Shown here: positions 30,267 to 38,681 of the stretch, piece after piece
Layout of the letters: each line of letters begins with the position of its first letter
Numbering within the stretch: the first letter of the stretch is position 1
Origin: an uncultured Pelagibacteraceae bacterium
GTDB taxonomy: Bacteria; Pseudomonadota; Alphaproteobacteria; Pelagibacterales; Pelagibacteraceae
NCBI GenBank assembly: GCA_902521355.1
Contig: CABYRT010000009.1
Location: 1-38,681 of the forward strand
Length of the DNA: 38,681 nt
Reading direction: 5' to 3'
Notes under the pieces: generated by a model
The model's database searches: none
What the model saw: the letters and a program-made list of their open reading frames with translations, nothing else
Told to the model about the DNA's origin: nothing
Position numbers and translations under genes: made by a program

Positions 30267-30639
30267 AGGTGACTACTCCCCAAATAAAAATATCTTGTTC
30301 TTCATTAATTAAAATTCGATCAGAAAATTCTTTAGATCCTGAAGTTAAAAATTGTTTGTCTTTTTCTTTAACTAAAGTTTTAACAACGAGTTCATCGTGA
30401 ACATTTGCTATGACAGTTGAAAAATTTTTTGGAGTTAAGCTTTTGTCTACAACTAATAAATCACCATCATTTATTCCAACATCCACCATTGATTTTCCTT
30501 GAACTCTTATGATGAAAGTTGCCGGAACATTTTTGATTAGATGTACGTTTAAATCTATATCTTCTTCTATGTAGTCAGTTGCAGGGGAAGGAAAACCAGC
30601 TCCTGCTTTATGTAAATAATAAGGTATTGTTAGCTTCAT
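30244..30639 (-). CDS. umuD: UmuD, S24-family autoprotease subunit of DNA polymerase V
   Basis: Forms polymerase V with UmuC after RecA-stimulated self-cleavage. Cleavage is predicted between A14 and G15 in KAGAGFPSPATDY. The catalytic pair is S50 (GKSMVD) and K87 (ELVVKTL), with the same 36-residue spacing from cleavage site to Ser as in E. coli UmuD. I set the start at ATG 30639, giving 131 aa; the longer frame to 30690 would run through the LexA box and promoter and adds residues unlike UmuD. There is no DNA-binding domain, so it is not LexA. Confidence 0.94.
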   Translation of the reverse strand: MKLTIPYYLHKAGAGFPSPATDYIEEDIDLNVHLIKNVPATFIIRVQGKSMVDVGINDGDLLVVDKSLTPKNFSTVIANVHDELVVKTLVKEKDKQFLTSGSKEFSDRILINEEQDIFIWGVVTYVIHSVH

Positions 30640-30643
30640 AAGT

Positions 30644-30658
30644 GTTCTTGTTTTGTTC
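30644..30658. promoter_or_regulatory. LexA/SOS box of umuDC (GTTC-N7-GTTC)
   Basis: GTTCTTGTTTTGTTC is an exact match to the direct-repeat GTTC-N7-GTTC operator known for alphaproteobacterial LexA. It lies 5 bp upstream of the umuD ATG, over the predicted transcription start, so LexA binding should block initiation. Confidence 0.88.
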
Positions 30659-30660
30659 TT

Positions 30661-30690
30661 ATTAGTACATGAGTTATACAATAGTGTCAA
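30661..30690 (-). promoter_or_regulatory. Promoter of umuDC
   Basis: On the minus strand a perfect TTGACA (30690-30685) is followed after 18 bp by ACTAAT (30666-30661); reading TACTAA gives 17 bp. Transcription would start within the LexA box and give a very short leader before the ATG at 30639. Confidence 0.65.
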
Positions 30691-30714
30691 TTAGGTTGTA
30701 TTTTGAGTCTGTAA

Positions 30715-30736
30715 GTGAATCAAAAGTGAATCAAAA
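30715..30736. repeat. Tandem 11-bp direct repeats between umuD and cupin gene
   Basis: GTGAATCAAAA occurs twice head-to-tail (30715-30725 and 30726-30736), followed by a degenerate third unit GTGAACATCCAAAA at 30738-30751. They lie about 25 bp upstream of the umuD -35 and upstream of the divergent cupin gene. They could be activator or repressor iterons; no regulator is identified. Confidence 0.5.
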
Positions 30737-30794
30737 CGTGAACATCCAAAACCATATTTTGTGCTATTGTGGATAACTTAAACCATTAGTAGTC

Positions 30795-30800
30795 TATAAT
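30795..30800 (+). promoter_or_regulatory. -10 box of the cupin operon
   Basis: A perfect TATAAT lies 28 bp before the cupin ATG. No good -35 is seen at 16-18 bp upstream, which would fit dependence on an activator. The downstream Shine-Dalgarno AGGAGAG (30818-30824) is strong. Confidence 0.5.
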
Positions 30801-30828
30801 CCTAATTTAATTATAAAAGGAGAGAAGC

Positions 30829-31179
30829 ATGAGTTCAATTGAAGTTAAAAGTTTTGATAATCCAGATGAAAGCAATACCAGTTTCAACAATGCCAAAATG
30901 GATATCGTAAAAGTGGGAGATCAAAGAGTAATGAGATTAGTTTTGCAGCCAGGATGGAAATGGTCACAAGATATTAAACCAACTGTAGGAACTGATAGCT
31001 GTAAAGCAAAACATCTTGGAGTAATAGTTTCAGGAGCAGTTTGCGCCAAACATGATGATGGAACAGAATTAACATATAAAGCAGGTGATGCATATTCAAT
31101 TGACCCAGGTCATGACGGCTGGGTAGTTGGTGATAAGCCAGCAGTTGTTTATGAGTTTCATGGAAAATGGGGAGAATAA
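30829..31179 (+). CDS. Small cupin-domain protein
   Basis: 116-aa single-domain cupin. The beta-barrel pattern is visible: VMRLVLQPGWKWSQDIKP, then KHLGVIVSGAVCAKHDDGTE and AGDAYSIDPGHDGWVVGDKPAV. Possible metal-site residues include H62 and H95, but the full cupin metal triad is not evident, so catalytic activity is uncertain. The W-rich QPGWKWS and SIDPGHDGWVVGDEP-like stretch is common in bacterial cupins of unknown function. A strong ribosome binding site precedes the ATG. The GFA gene starts 3 bp after its stop, so they are co-expressed. Confidence 0.75.
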   Translation: MSSIEVKSFDNPDESNTSFNNAKMDIVKVGDQRVMRLVLQPGWKWSQDIKPTVGTDSCKAKHLGVIVSGAVCAKHDDGTELTYKAGDAYSIDPGHDGWVVGDKPAVVYEFHGKWGE

Positions 31180-31182
31180 TTA

Positions 31183-31548
31183 ATGCCGAAACTAACATGT
31201 CATTGTGGATGTGTAGAAGCAGAAATTAATGTTCCAATTAATGAATTACCAAAAATTGTAAGATGTAACTGCTCTATATGTAAAAGAAAAAATGCAACAA
31301 TGGGAATGGTTAAAAATGAAGATTTTAAAGTTACTAAGGGAGAAGATAAATTAAAACTTTATCAGTACCATACGAAAGTTGCTAATCATTACTTTTGTAT
31401 TGAATGTGGAATTTACACACATCATAACCCAAGAAGTGCACCCGCCATGACTGGATTCAATTTAGGTTGTGTAGACGAAGTTAAAGTCGATGATTTAAAA
31501 GACGTTGTTTTCTTTGATGGTTTAAACCATCCACTTGACCAAAAATAA
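31183..31548 (+). CDS. GFA-family (glutathione-dependent formaldehyde-activating-like) zinc protein
   Basis: 121-aa protein with the GFA/CENP-V zinc-cysteine pattern: CHCGC (C6, C8, C10), CNCSIC (C28, C30, C33) and FCIECG (C72, C75). Members were linked to S-hydroxymethylglutathione formation from formaldehyde, though many have unknown function. It is the usual length. SAR11-type cells oxidise C1 compounds, so formaldehyde handling is a plausible role, but nothing in the sequence proves it. It lies between the cupin (3 bp) and kinase (6 bp) genes. Confidence 0.82.
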   Translation: MPKLTCHCGCVEAEINVPINELPKIVRCNCSICKRKNATMGMVKNEDFKVTKGEDKLKLYQYHTKVANHYFCIECGIYTHHNPRSAPAMTGFNLGCVDEVKVDDLKDVVFFDGLNHPLDQK

Positions 31549-31554
31549 AATTAA

Positions 31555-32481
31555 ATGAATTTTGTTGAGGATTGTTTAAATAAAGTAAAAAAAGATTGCT
31601 ACAAGTTTATAAAAACACAAGAAACATATTCAGATAAATTTAAAAACAAAGACAAGATGTTAAAAGATTATCTTGTTCCAATGAGTTTTTGGATTGCAAA
31701 AAAAACAAATATAAAGAAACCTTATATAGTTGGTTTAACAGGAGGACAAGGAACTGGAAAAACTACTATAAGCTCTATCTTAATGATAATTTTAAAAAAA
31801 TACTTTAAGTTAAACGTTTTCAAAATATCAATTGATGATATTTATAAAACCAAGAAAGATAGAATAAAATTATCCAAGAAAATTCATCCATTATTATTAA
31901 CAAGAGGTGTGCCAGGAACTCATGATATAAGTTATATGTCTAGTTTTATTAAAAAAGCAAACTCTAGAAAATTTAGATCAATTTTATTACCCAAGTTCGA
32001 TAAGGCAATTGATGACAGATTTACAAAAAAAAATTGGTACAAAGTAAATAGCACACCAGATGTAATTATTTTTGAAGGTTGGTGTGTCGGAGCAAGACCT
32101 GAAAGTTTAAAAACATTAAAAAAAAGTGTAAATATGATGGAAAAAAATGATGATAGTAAATTAATCTGGAGAAAACACGTTAATGACCAGCTAAAAAAAG
32201 GATACAAGAAACTTTATAGTAAGCTTGATTGTTTATTATTTTTAAGAGCGGAAAATTTTAGTTTATTACAAAAGTGGAGAGTTATTCAGGAAAAAAAACT
32301 TAAATTAAAAAGTAAGAATAAAAAAACAAAACAAAAAATCATGACAAAAAAAGAAGTTTTAAACTTTATGCAAACTTACCAGAGAATTACACAGAATATG
32401 TTTAAATATGCGCCAAAATACGCATCTATAGTAATTAAATTAAATTCTAATCATCAAATTAATTCTGTAAAGTACAACTAA
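31555..32481 (+). CDS. P-loop kinase of the D-glycerate 3-kinase-like family
   Basis: 308-aa P-loop kinase related to plant/fungal-type D-glycerate 3-kinase (GLYK/Tda10) and uridine kinase/PRK folds. Walker A is GGQGTGKT (63-70). ISIDDIYKT near 97 holds the catalytic-type aspartates. HPLLLTRGVPGTHD near 116 and IIFEGWCVGARP near 172 are characteristic of this kinase group. It would phosphorylate glycerate to 3-phosphoglycerate if the family role holds; other small substrates are possible. Its stop overlaps the TolC-family start by one base. Confidence 0.8.
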   Translation: MNFVEDCLNKVKKDCYKFIKTQETYSDKFKNKDKMLKDYLVPMSFWIAKKTNIKKPYIVGLTGGQGTGKTTISSILMIILKKYFKLNVFKISIDDIYKTKKDRIKLSKKIHPLLLTRGVPGTHDISYMSSFIKKANSRKFRSILLPKFDKAIDDRFTKKNWYKVNSTPDVIIFEGWCVGARPESLKTLKKSVNMMEKNDDSKLIWRKHVNDQLKKGYKKLYSKLDCLLFLRAENFSLLQKWRVIQEKKLKLKSKNKKTKQKIMTKKEVLNFMQTYQRITQNMFKYAPKYASIVIKLNSNHQINSVKYN

Positions 32482-33773
32482 TGAAAAAAATATTAATAAT
32501 AATTGTTAGTTTTCTTTGCTTAACAGCTCAATCGCTAGCTGTCACATTATATGAAGCATTAAATGAAACTTATAACAATAATAAACAATTAAATGCTGAG
32601 AGAGAAAATATAAAAGCATCCGAGGAAGATCTAAATATATCTAAAGCCGATTATATGCCTTCCTTGAGTTTAAGTGGTTCTAAAAGCCTTGAAGAAACAA
32701 ATAAACTTACAAATCAGAGCGGTGGTGATGCAAGTATCAGTGATTCTGATCCATTCACAACATCCATAAAATTAGAGCAAACCTTATTGGATTTTGGAAG
32801 AGACCTTAATTATGAAAAAAATTTAATAGGTTTAGAACTTTCAAAAGCAAAATTATTTAAAAAAGAACAGGATGTTCTTTACAGTGCTATAGAAGCTTTT
32901 ACATCTGTAATTTTATCAAGAGAAAAAGTTGCGATTAATAGACAAAATTTAAATTTACTTATTAAACAACTTGAAAATGATAAAGTTAGATTAGATAGAG
33001 GACAAATAAAAACTGCAGATTTATCACAAACTGAATCCTCACTTGCAGGAGCAAGCGCTCAACTAACTCAAGCAAGAAGTGAATTAATGATTAACAAATT
33101 AAATTATGAAAACATCATTGGTAAACTTTTAAATACCAATGAATTAAAAAAGACAAATAGAGCAATTGTAGGAGTTCCAAATGAACTTAGTACAGCAATC
33201 AATTTAGCAAGAGAGAACAACCCAGATATAATGATTGCTAAAATAGAATTAAATCAGTCCGAAATGGATATTGCAATTGCTGAAAGTGACTTAAAACCTA
33301 GCGCATCTTTATCTTTAGAAAGATCATATGCTGAGGATTTTAGTTCAACTTATGACCAAAGAGAAAAGGATACACTTAAAGCAACAATTAGCTGGCCATT
33401 TTACTCAGGTGGAAGTAAACGTGCAAAAATAAACAAGAATACAAATCTAAAAACTAGAAAAACTTTATTATTTGAGGATGCAGTAAAAACAGCTGAAAAA
33501 AATGTTGGAAGTGCTTGGTCAAATCTTGAAGCATCTAAAAGTTTTTTAAATTCTGTACGATCTCAAGTTAGAGCAGCAAAAATTGCCAACGAAGGAATAG
33601 CTGCAGAATATGAAAGAGGTTCAAGAACAACGCTAGATGTTATTCAATCAAACTCTTTGTTGTTGGCTGCAAAAATTTCTCTAGCAGAATCTGAGAGAAA
33701 TAATCTTATCGCCCAATATAATGTTCTAAAAGCTATTGGTTTATTGAATAGCGAATACCTAAAACTTAAGTAA
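32481..33773 (+). CDS. tolC: TolC-family outer membrane channel protein
   Basis: Outer-membrane efflux protein, the exit duct of tripartite efflux pumps or type I secretion. A Sec signal (1-21, ending QSLA) precedes two homologous halves of long coiled-coil helices and beta segments. LYEALNETYNNNKQL near 24 and ATISWPFYSGGSKRAKIN near 310 are the conserved OEP stretches, and EYERGSRTTLDVIQSN near 377 is the signature of the C-terminal repeat. At 430 aa it is normal. It lies at the end of the cupin-GFA-kinase run and lacks a neighbouring pump or membrane fusion gene, so its partner is encoded elsewhere. Confidence 0.9.
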   Translation: MKKILIIIVSFLCLTAQSLAVTLYEALNETYNNNKQLNAERENIKASEEDLNISKADYMPSLSLSGSKSLEETNKLTNQSGGDASISDSDPFTTSIKLEQTLLDFGRDLNYEKNLIGLELSKAKLFKKEQDVLYSAIEAFTSVILSREKVAINRQNLNLLIKQLENDKVRLDRGQIKTADLSQTESSLAGASAQLTQARSELMINKLNYENIIGKLLNTNELKKTNRAIVGVPNELSTAINLARENNPDIMIAKIELNQSEMDIAIAESDLKPSASLSLERSYAEDFSSTYDQREKDTLKATISWPFYSGGSKRAKINKNTNLKTRKTLLFEDAVKTAEKNVGSAWSNLEASKSFLNSVRSQVRAAKIANEGIAAEYERGSRTTLDVIQSNSLLLAAKISLAESERNNLIAQYNVLKAIGLLNSEYLKLK

Positions 33774-33805
33774 TTTAACGATTTTAAGCTATTTTGAGAA
33801 ATATA

Positions 33806-33833
33806 TTGCCAATGAGAACAAAATGTGTACATT
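33806..33833 (+). promoter_or_regulatory. Putative recA promoter
   Basis: TTGCCA at 33806-33811 and TACATT at 33828-33833 are 16 bp apart, giving a start about 40 bp before the recA ATG. Each box has about four matches to consensus. The LexA-like site lies in the spacer and -10. Confidence 0.45.
33816..33830. promoter_or_regulatory. Degenerate LexA/SOS box of recA (GAAC-N7-GTAC)
   Basis: GAACAAAATGTGTAC matches the alphaproteobacterial direct repeat GAAC-N7-GAAC (reverse strand of GTTC-N7-GTTC) with one mismatch. It overlaps the spacer and -10 of the predicted recA promoter, where LexA would occlude RNA polymerase. Confidence 0.65.
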
Positions 33834-33880
33834 TAAATCCATGATTCGAGTGTTAAAAAAAGCAAAAAAAGAGGCAAAAA

Positions 33881-35005
33881 ATGACTAAAAATAACCTAAA
33901 AGTGGTGAAAACCGCAAAAGATAAAGAATTGGAAAACAAAGAAAAAAATAAAGCATTAGACGCAGCAATCAGCCAAATTACAGATAGCTTCGGAAAAGGC
34001 TCAGTAATGAAGCTTGGTGAGCAAAAAGCTATGGATGTTGAGTCTATCTCAACTGGATCTTTAAGCTTAGATCTTGCTTTAGGAATTGGTGGATTACCAA
34101 AAGGAAGAATTATTGAAATTTACGGACCAGAGTCTTCAGGAAAAACTACATTAGCATTGCAAGTAGTTGCAGAAGCTCAGAAGGCAGGTGGAATTTGTGG
34201 TTTCGTTGATGCAGAACACGCTTTAGATCCAGTGTATGCAAAGAAATTAGGTGTAAATACAGAAGAGTTACTAATTTCTCAACCAGACACAGGTGAACAA
34301 GCTTTAGAAATTACTGATACATTAATTAAATCTGGCTCAATGTCAGTTCTTGTTGTGGACTCTGTTGCAGCATTAACGCCAAGAGCTGAAATTGAAGGCG
34401 ACATGGGTGATACTCATGTTGGTTTACAAGCTAGATTGATGTCTCAAGCATTGAGAAAATTAACAGGCTCAATTTCACGAACTAATACAATGGTTATATT
34501 CATTAACCAAATTAGAATGAAAATTGGTGTTATGTTTGGAAGTCCAGAGACAACATCAGGTGGAAACTCTTTGAAATTCTATTCATCAGTTAGAATGGAC
34601 ATTAGAAGAATTGGAGCTATCAAAGATAAAGATAATATCGTTGGTAACACAACAAGAGTTAAAGTTGTGAAAAATAAAGTTGCTCCGCCATTTAAAGTTG
34701 TTGAGTTTGACTTAATGTATGGAAAAGGAATTAGTAAAGTAGGGGAACTAATAGACCTAGGTGCCAAAGCAGATATCGTAGAGAAATCTGGTGCTTGGTA
34801 CGCTTACAAAGGTGAAAAAATTGGTCAAGGTAGAGAGAATGCGAAACTTTACCTTGAACAAAATCCTAAAGCCGCTGCAGAAATTGAAATGGCAATTAGA
34901 GAAAAGGCTGGTGTGATCTCAAAGAAAATTGAGGGAAATCCACTAAGTGAGGAAAAAGTAGAGGCTCAAAAAAAAGAAGAAGAAATTCCTACTAAAAAAA
35001 ATTAG
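33881..35005 (+). CDS. recA: Recombinase RecA
   Basis: Forms filaments on single-stranded DNA for homologous repair and stimulates self-cleavage of LexA and UmuD. Walker A is GPESSGKT (82-89). [10 protein letters not shown] (37-46), the Walker B segment [10 protein letters not shown], the L1 loop [15 protein letters not shown], and L2 with [21 protein letters not shown] follow in order. At 374 aa it carries about 20 extra lysine-rich N-terminal residues relative to E. coli RecA; AGAGG upstream of ATG 33881 supports that start. It likely sits under LexA control with umuDC and ends at its own terminator. Confidence 0.98.
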   Translation: MTKNNLKVVKTAKDKELENKEKNKALDAAISQITDSFGKGSVMKLGEQKAMDVESISTGSLSLDLALGIGGLPKGRIIEIYGPESSGKTTLALQVVAEAQKAGGICGFVDAEHALDPVYAKKLGVNTEELLISQPDTGEQALEITDTLIKSGSMSVLVVDSVAALTPRAEIEGDMGDTHVGLQARLMSQALRKLTGSISRTNTMVIFINQIRMKIGVMFGSPETTSGGNSLKFYSSVRMDIRRIGAIKDKDNIVGNTTRVKVVKNKVAPPFKVVEFDLMYGKGISKVGELIDLGAKADIVEKSGAWYAYKGEKIGQGRENAKLYLEQNPKAAAEIEMAIREKAGVISKKIEGNPLSEEKVEAQKKEEEIPTKKN

Positions 35006-35024
35006 CAGATAACTTTTAGTTATT

Positions 35025-35053
35025 AAAAAGGCGCTCGAAAGGGCGCCTTTTTT
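35025..35053 (+). terminator. Intrinsic terminator after recA
   Basis: GGCGCTC (35030-35036) pairs with GGGCGCC (35041-35047) around a GAAA tetraloop, extended by AAAAA/TTTTT pairs and a T run. It is a textbook GC-rich terminator in a very AT-rich context, 20 bp after the recA stop and 50 bp before alaS. Confidence 0.94.
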
Positions 35054-35102
35054 CCCTTCAGAGGTGTAGACATCAATAGAAAAAGCTGTATTTTAACAAA
35101 AT

Positions 35103-37766
35103 ATGGCAAAAACATTAAACGAGATCAGATCAACTTTTTTAGATTATTTTGAAAAAAATGATCACAAGATAGTTGAGTCTAGTAATTTGGTTCCAAATAA
35201 TGATCCAACATTAATGTTTGCAAATTCAGGAATGGTCCAGTTTAAAAATGTTTTTACTGGATTAGAAAAAAGGGATTATCAAAGAGCTACTACTTCTCAA
35301 AAATGTGTAAGAGCAGGAGGTAAACACAACGATCTAGAAAATGTTGGCTACACTCCAAGACACCATACATTTTTTGAAATGCTTGGGAATTTTTCTTTTG
35401 GAGATTATTTCAAGGAAAGAGGAATTGAACTTGCTTGGAATTTAATTACTAAAGATTTTGGATTAAATAAAGACAGATTATATGTAACAGTATTTCATGA
35501 AGACGATGAAGCCTTCAATTTTTGGAAGAAAATAGCGGGTTTTAGCGACGATAGAATTATTAGGATAGCAACTTCTGATAATTTTTGGTCAATGGGCGAA
35601 ACGGGCCCTTGCGGACCTTGTTCAGAAATATTTTATGATCATGGAGATCATTTAAAAGGTGGTTTACCCGGAACCAAAGATGAGGATGGCGATAGATATA
35701 TTGAGATATGGAATTTAGTCTTCATGCAATTTGAACAAGTTTCAAAAGATAAGAGAATTAATCTTCCAAAACCTTCTGTAGATACTGGAATGGGTTTAGA
35801 GAGAATTGCAGCATTACTTCAGGGCACACATGATAATTACGAAACAGATCATTTTAAAAAATTAATTAGTTCGATTTCTGAATTTACAAAAGTAAAACAA
35901 GATGAAAATAATTTATCAAGCTTTAGAGTAATTGCAGATCACTTAAGAGCTAGCTCATTTCTTCTTGCAGAAGGAGTATTACCTTCAAATGAAGGTAGGG
36001 GCTATGTTCTTAGAAGAATTATGAGAAGAGGAATGAGACATTCTCATTTGCTAGGTTCTAAAGAACCAGTCTTCAATAAAATATTTGATACATTGAAAGA
36101 TGAAATGAGGGGAAATTATCCTGAATTAGAAAGATCAGAGACTTTAATTAAAGAAACATTAAAAATGGAAGAGGAAAAATTTTTGGTATTACTTGATAGA
36201 GGTATTAAAATTTTGAACGATGAAATTTCAAAAATTAAAAAAGTTTTACCAGGTGAAGTAGCGTTTAAATTATATGATACTTATGGTTTCCCGCTAGACT
36301 TAACAGAAGATATTTTAAAAAATAAATCTTTGACCGTTGATCAAAATAAATTTGATGAATTAATGAAAAAGAGCAAAGAACTTGCAAAACAAAACTGGAA
36401 AGGTTCTGGAGATGCTTCTGAAGAAGAAATCTGGTTTAGTATAAAAGATAAAATAGGATCTACAGAGTTTCTTGGGTATGAGTTTAACCAATCAGAAGGA
36501 GTGGTGTTATCGATAATTAAAAATAATAAAGAAGCACAAAATATTTCAAATGGTGAGGAAGGGATAATTATTACTAATCAAACCCCTTTTTATGGAGAGT
36601 CTGGTGGACAAGTTGGAGATCAAGGAACAATAGTATCTGGTAACTCAGTATTTGAGGTTACAGATACTCAAAAAAAACTTGGAGATTTGTTTATACATCA
36701 TGGAATTCTAAAATCTGGTGAGATTAAGATTAAAGACGTCGTAGAAATGAAAATAGATATTGAAAGACGTAACAATCTCAAGGCATATCATTCTGCAACT
36801 CATTTATTACACGAGTCTTTGAGAAGAACATTGGGAAAACACGTTATGCAAAAAGGGTCTTTGGTTGCGCCTGATAGACTAAGATTTGACTTTAGTCATA
36901 TGAAACCAATTACTGAGGATGAATTAACAATTATCGATAAATTAGTTAATGAATACGTACAAAACAAAACTGATGTAACTACAAGAATTATGACACCAAA
37001 AGCTGCCATTGAAAAAGGTGCTTTAGCTTTTTTTGGTGAAAAATATGGAGAAGAAGTGAGAGTAGTTTCTATGGGAGTGAAAAATAACTCTTACTTTTCA
37101 ACAGAATTATGTGGTGGAACACATGTTAAAAATACAGGTGATATTGGAAAATTTAAAACTGTTAGCCAATCCTCAATAGCTGCTGGAGTTAGAAGGGTTG
37201 AAGCTTTAAGGGACAAACAACTCGAAATATTCTTAAAAAATAAGGAAAAAATGTCAAACCTTTCTGCACAAAAGGATGAAGACAGTATTAAAGAGGTGTC
37301 TGCTCAAATTATTAAATTAGGTGGAAAACCAAATCTAGAAAATAAAGATACGAAAGGATTAATTAAAGACCTTAATAAACAATTAGAACAATTAAATGTT
37401 CAATCAGTTTTAGCTGATAAAACAAAAAACATAATTAAAGATGAAAATATAAATGGCACTCAAGTTAGATTACAAAAAATTCAAGATTTATCTCCAAAAG
37501 ACCTAAGAAAACTTGTTGATGCAGGTAAAAAAGAATTGGGTGAAGGAATAGTAGTAGTATTTGCAAATAAGGATGAGAAAGTTGGTCTTGCTGTAGGTGT
37601 AACAGAAAATTTAACAAATAAATACGATGCAGTTAAATTTGCAAAACTAGGATCTGAAATTATAGGTGGAAAAGGCGGTGGAGGTCGTAAAGACTTTGCA
37701 CAGGCTGGAGGCCAAGACTCAAATAAAATCGATGAAGCTTTAGAAAAATTAAAAACCTTAATTTAA
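35103..37766 (+). CDS. alaS: Alanyl-tRNA synthetase
   Basis: Charges tRNA-Ala and clears misacylated Ser/Gly-tRNA. The class II catalytic core is at the N-terminus ([13 protein letters not shown] near 38, [18 protein letters not shown] near 91). The editing domain holds [11 protein letters not shown] near 563 and CGGTHV near 667, the four zinc/editing residues. The C-terminal C-Ala domain ends with the glycine-rich [18 protein letters not shown]. At 887 aa it is full length. The order recA-alaS is common in alphaproteobacteria. It overlaps icd tail-to-tail by 9 bp. Confidence 0.98.
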   Translation: MAKTLNEIRSTFLDYFEKNDHKIVESSNLVPNNDPTLMFANSGMVQFKNVFTGLEKRDYQRATTSQKCVRAGGKHNDLENVGYTPRHHTFFEMLGNFSFGDYFKERGIELAWNLITKDFGLNKDRLYVTVFHEDDEAFNFWKKIAGFSDDRIIRIATSDNFWSMGETGPCGPCSEIFYDHGDHLKGGLPGTKDEDGDRYIEIWNLVFMQFEQVSKDKRINLPKPSVDTGMGLERIAALLQGTHDNYETDHFKKLISSISEFTKVKQDENNLSSFRVIADHLRASSFLLAEGVLPSNEGRGYVLRRIMRRGMRHSHLLGSKEPVFNKIFDTLKDEMRGNYPELERSETLIKETLKMEEEKFLVLLDRGIKILNDEISKIKKVLPGEVAFKLYDTYGFPLDLTEDILKNKSLTVDQNKFDELMKKSKELAKQNWKGSGDASEEEIWFSIKDKIGSTEFLGYEFNQSEGVVLSIIKNNKEAQNISNGEEGIIITNQTPFYGESGGQVGDQGTIVSGNSVFEVTDTQKKLGDLFIHHGILKSGEIKIKDVVEMKIDIERRNNLKAYHSATHLLHESLRRTLGKHVMQKGSLVAPDRLRFDFSHMKPITEDELTIIDKLVNEYVQNKTDVTTRIMTPKAAIEKGALAFFGEKYGEEVRVVSMGVKNNSYFSTELCGGTHVKNTGDIGKFKTVSQSSIAAGVRRVEALRDKQLEIFLKNKEKMSNLSAQKDEDSIKEVSAQIIKLGGKPNLENKDTKGLIKDLNKQLEQLNVQSVLADKTKNIIKDENINGTQVRLQKIQDLSPKDLRKLVDAGKKELGEGIVVVFANKDEKVGLAVGVTENLTNKYDAVKFAKLGSEIIGGKGGGGRKDFAQAGGQDSNKIDEALEKLKTLI

Positions 37767-38681
37767 TTTTTGTTTTAAACTTCCATCAATTACATCTAAA
37801 AACTGGTTAGTTGTTAAATATTTTGTAGAAGGACCAATAAGTATTGCCAAATCTTTGGTCATTGAACCTGATTCAACTGACTCAACACATACTTCTTCAA
37901 GTGTTTTGGAAAATTTAATTAATTCATCATTGCTATCTAACTTTCCCCTGTGCGCCAAACCTCTTGTCCAAGCAAATATAGATGCAATTGGATTGGTCGA
38001 TGTTTCTTTACCTTGCTGATGCATTCTAAAATGTCGAGTTACAGTTCCATGAGCCGCCTCTGCTTCCATTGTTCTGCCATCAGGCGCTAATAGAACACTT
38101 GTCATTAAACCTAAAGAACCATAACCTTGAGCAACAGTATCTGACTGAACATCACCATCATAATTTTTACAAGCCCAGATATATTTACCGTGCCACTTCA
38201 TTGCACAAGCAACCATATCATCGATTAACCTGTGTTCATAAGTTATACTATTTTTTTCGAATTCTGATTTAAAATCTTTTTCAAAAACATTTTGAAATAT
38301 ATCTTTAAATCTACCATCATATTTTTTTAGTATGGTATTCTTTGTTGATAAATATACAGGCCATTTTTTTATTAGGCCGTAATTGAAACATGATCTTGCA
38401 AAGTCCTCTATTGATTTATCTAAATTATACATTGAAAGAGCAATACCTGGTCCTGGGAAATTGAATACTTCATATTTCTTTTCATCACTTCCATCTTCTG
38501 ATGTCCATTTAACTTCTAATTTACCTTTTCCTGGAACTAAAAAATCTGTAGCTCTATATTGATCACCAAAAGCATGCCTTCCAATAATTAATGGATCTGT
38601 CCAAGATGGGACAAGTTTAGGAATATTTTTACAAATTATTGGCTCTCTAAATACTGTTCCTCCAATAATATTTCTTATTGT
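37758..38681 (-). CDS. icd: NADP-dependent isocitrate dehydrogenase (5' end outside window)
   Basis: TCA-cycle enzyme that oxidises isocitrate to 2-oxoglutarate, making NADPH. The minus-strand frame is open to the last base: residues before the internal Met at 38432 read as IDH ([20 protein letters not shown], then [19 protein letters not shown]), so the N-terminal ~100 residues lie outside the window. [20 protein letters not shown] and [18 protein letters not shown], with NADP-site residues, identify the eukaryotic-like homodimeric NADP type. Its 3' end overlaps alaS by 9 bp. Confidence 0.96.
   Translation of the reverse strand, partial: TIRNIIGGTVFREPIICKNIPKLVPSWTDPLIIGRHAFGDQYRATDFLVPGKGKLEVKWTSEDGSDEKKYEVFNFPGPGIALSMYNLDKSIEDFARSCFNYGLIKKWPVYLSTKNTILKKYDGRFKDIFQNVFEKDFKSEFEKNSITYEHRLIDDMVACAMKWHGKYIWACKNYDGDVQSDTVAQGYGSLGLMTSVLLAPDGRTMEAEAAHGTVTRHFRMHQQGKETSTNPIASIFAWTRGLAHRGKLDSNDELIKFSKTLEEVCVESVESGSMTKDLAILIGPSTKYLTTNQFLDVIDGSLKQKLN

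Noticed and set aside
28989..30639. umuDC as part of a phage or plasmid insertion
   Set aside because: No integrase, transposase, att-like repeats or tRNA nearby, and base composition matches the neighbours.
30640..30690. N-terminal 17-residue extension of umuD
   Set aside because: It overlaps the promoter and the LexA box and does not resemble UmuD.
38430..38432. ATG as the start of icd
   Set aside because: Eighty-three upstream in-frame codons encode conserved isocitrate dehydrogenase sequence up to the window end.

Overview
The window looks like a chromosomal segment of a SAR11 alphaproteobacterium (Pelagibacterales, close to Candidatus Pelagibacter). The evidence is very high A+T, lysine/asparagine/isoleucine-rich proteins, almost no intergenic DNA, alphaproteobacterial gene blocks (ftsW-murGCB-ddl-ftsQA, lpxC-bamD-ligA), and a proteorhodopsin next to a ferredoxin/reductase/GST trio upstream of recA-alaS-icd. 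This assignment rests on family recognition; no search was run. Both ends cut through genes: ftsW on the left (its reading frame is open from base 2) and icd on the right (its frame is open to the last base).

Layout. 1-6842: division and cell-wall cluster (ftsW, murG, murC, murB, ddl, ftsQ, ftsA), all + strand and overlapping or abutting. 6904-10721: lpxC, bamD, ligA. No ftsZ follows ftsA, and no recN lies between bamD and ligA. 10710-14407 (-): uvrD then a Xaa-Pro aminopeptidase. 14438-19860: an AsmA-like protein, fumC (-), a MazG-like pyrophosphohydrolase, ygfZ (-) and dihydroorotase. 19862-22089 (-): prpE-type acyl-CoA synthetase coupled to an SMR transporter. 22090-22303: proteorhodopsin control region, the longest non-coding stretch in the window (214 bp). 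22304-25168: proteorhodopsin with its own intrinsic terminator, then ferredoxin, a TrxR-like ferredoxin reductase and a YfcG-type GST as one coupled unit. 25165-25581 (-): a DksA-family regulator lacking two zinc cysteines. 25655-28988: two glycosyltransferases, a 34-aa membrane ORF between them, and a secreted polysaccharide-lyase-like protein. 28989-30639 (-): umuDC. 30829-33773: cupin, GFA-family protein, glycerate-kinase-like protein and a TolC-family protein. 33881-37766: recA (with intrinsic terminator) and alaS. 37758-38681 (-): icd, partial.

Themes. The clearest regulatory signal is DNA damage control. umuDC has an exact GTTC-N7-GTTC alphaproteobacterial LexA box over its promoter/start region, and recA has a one-mismatch version inside its likely promoter. 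The proteorhodopsin is predicted to be blue-tuned (Gln at the spectral tuning position), and a perfect 18-bp palindrome sits in its leader. All seven convergent gene pairs overlap or touch, so they have no room for separate terminators; I saw only two clear GC-rich intrinsic terminators, after proteorhodopsin and after recA. I found no tRNA or rRNA genes, CRISPR arrays, insertion sequences or phage genes, and no gene-free stretch over 300 bp. No wholly new defence-like or mobile system is evident; the least explained items are the lyase/glycosyltransferase block, the palindromes near proteorhodopsin and ferredoxin, and the 34-aa ORF.
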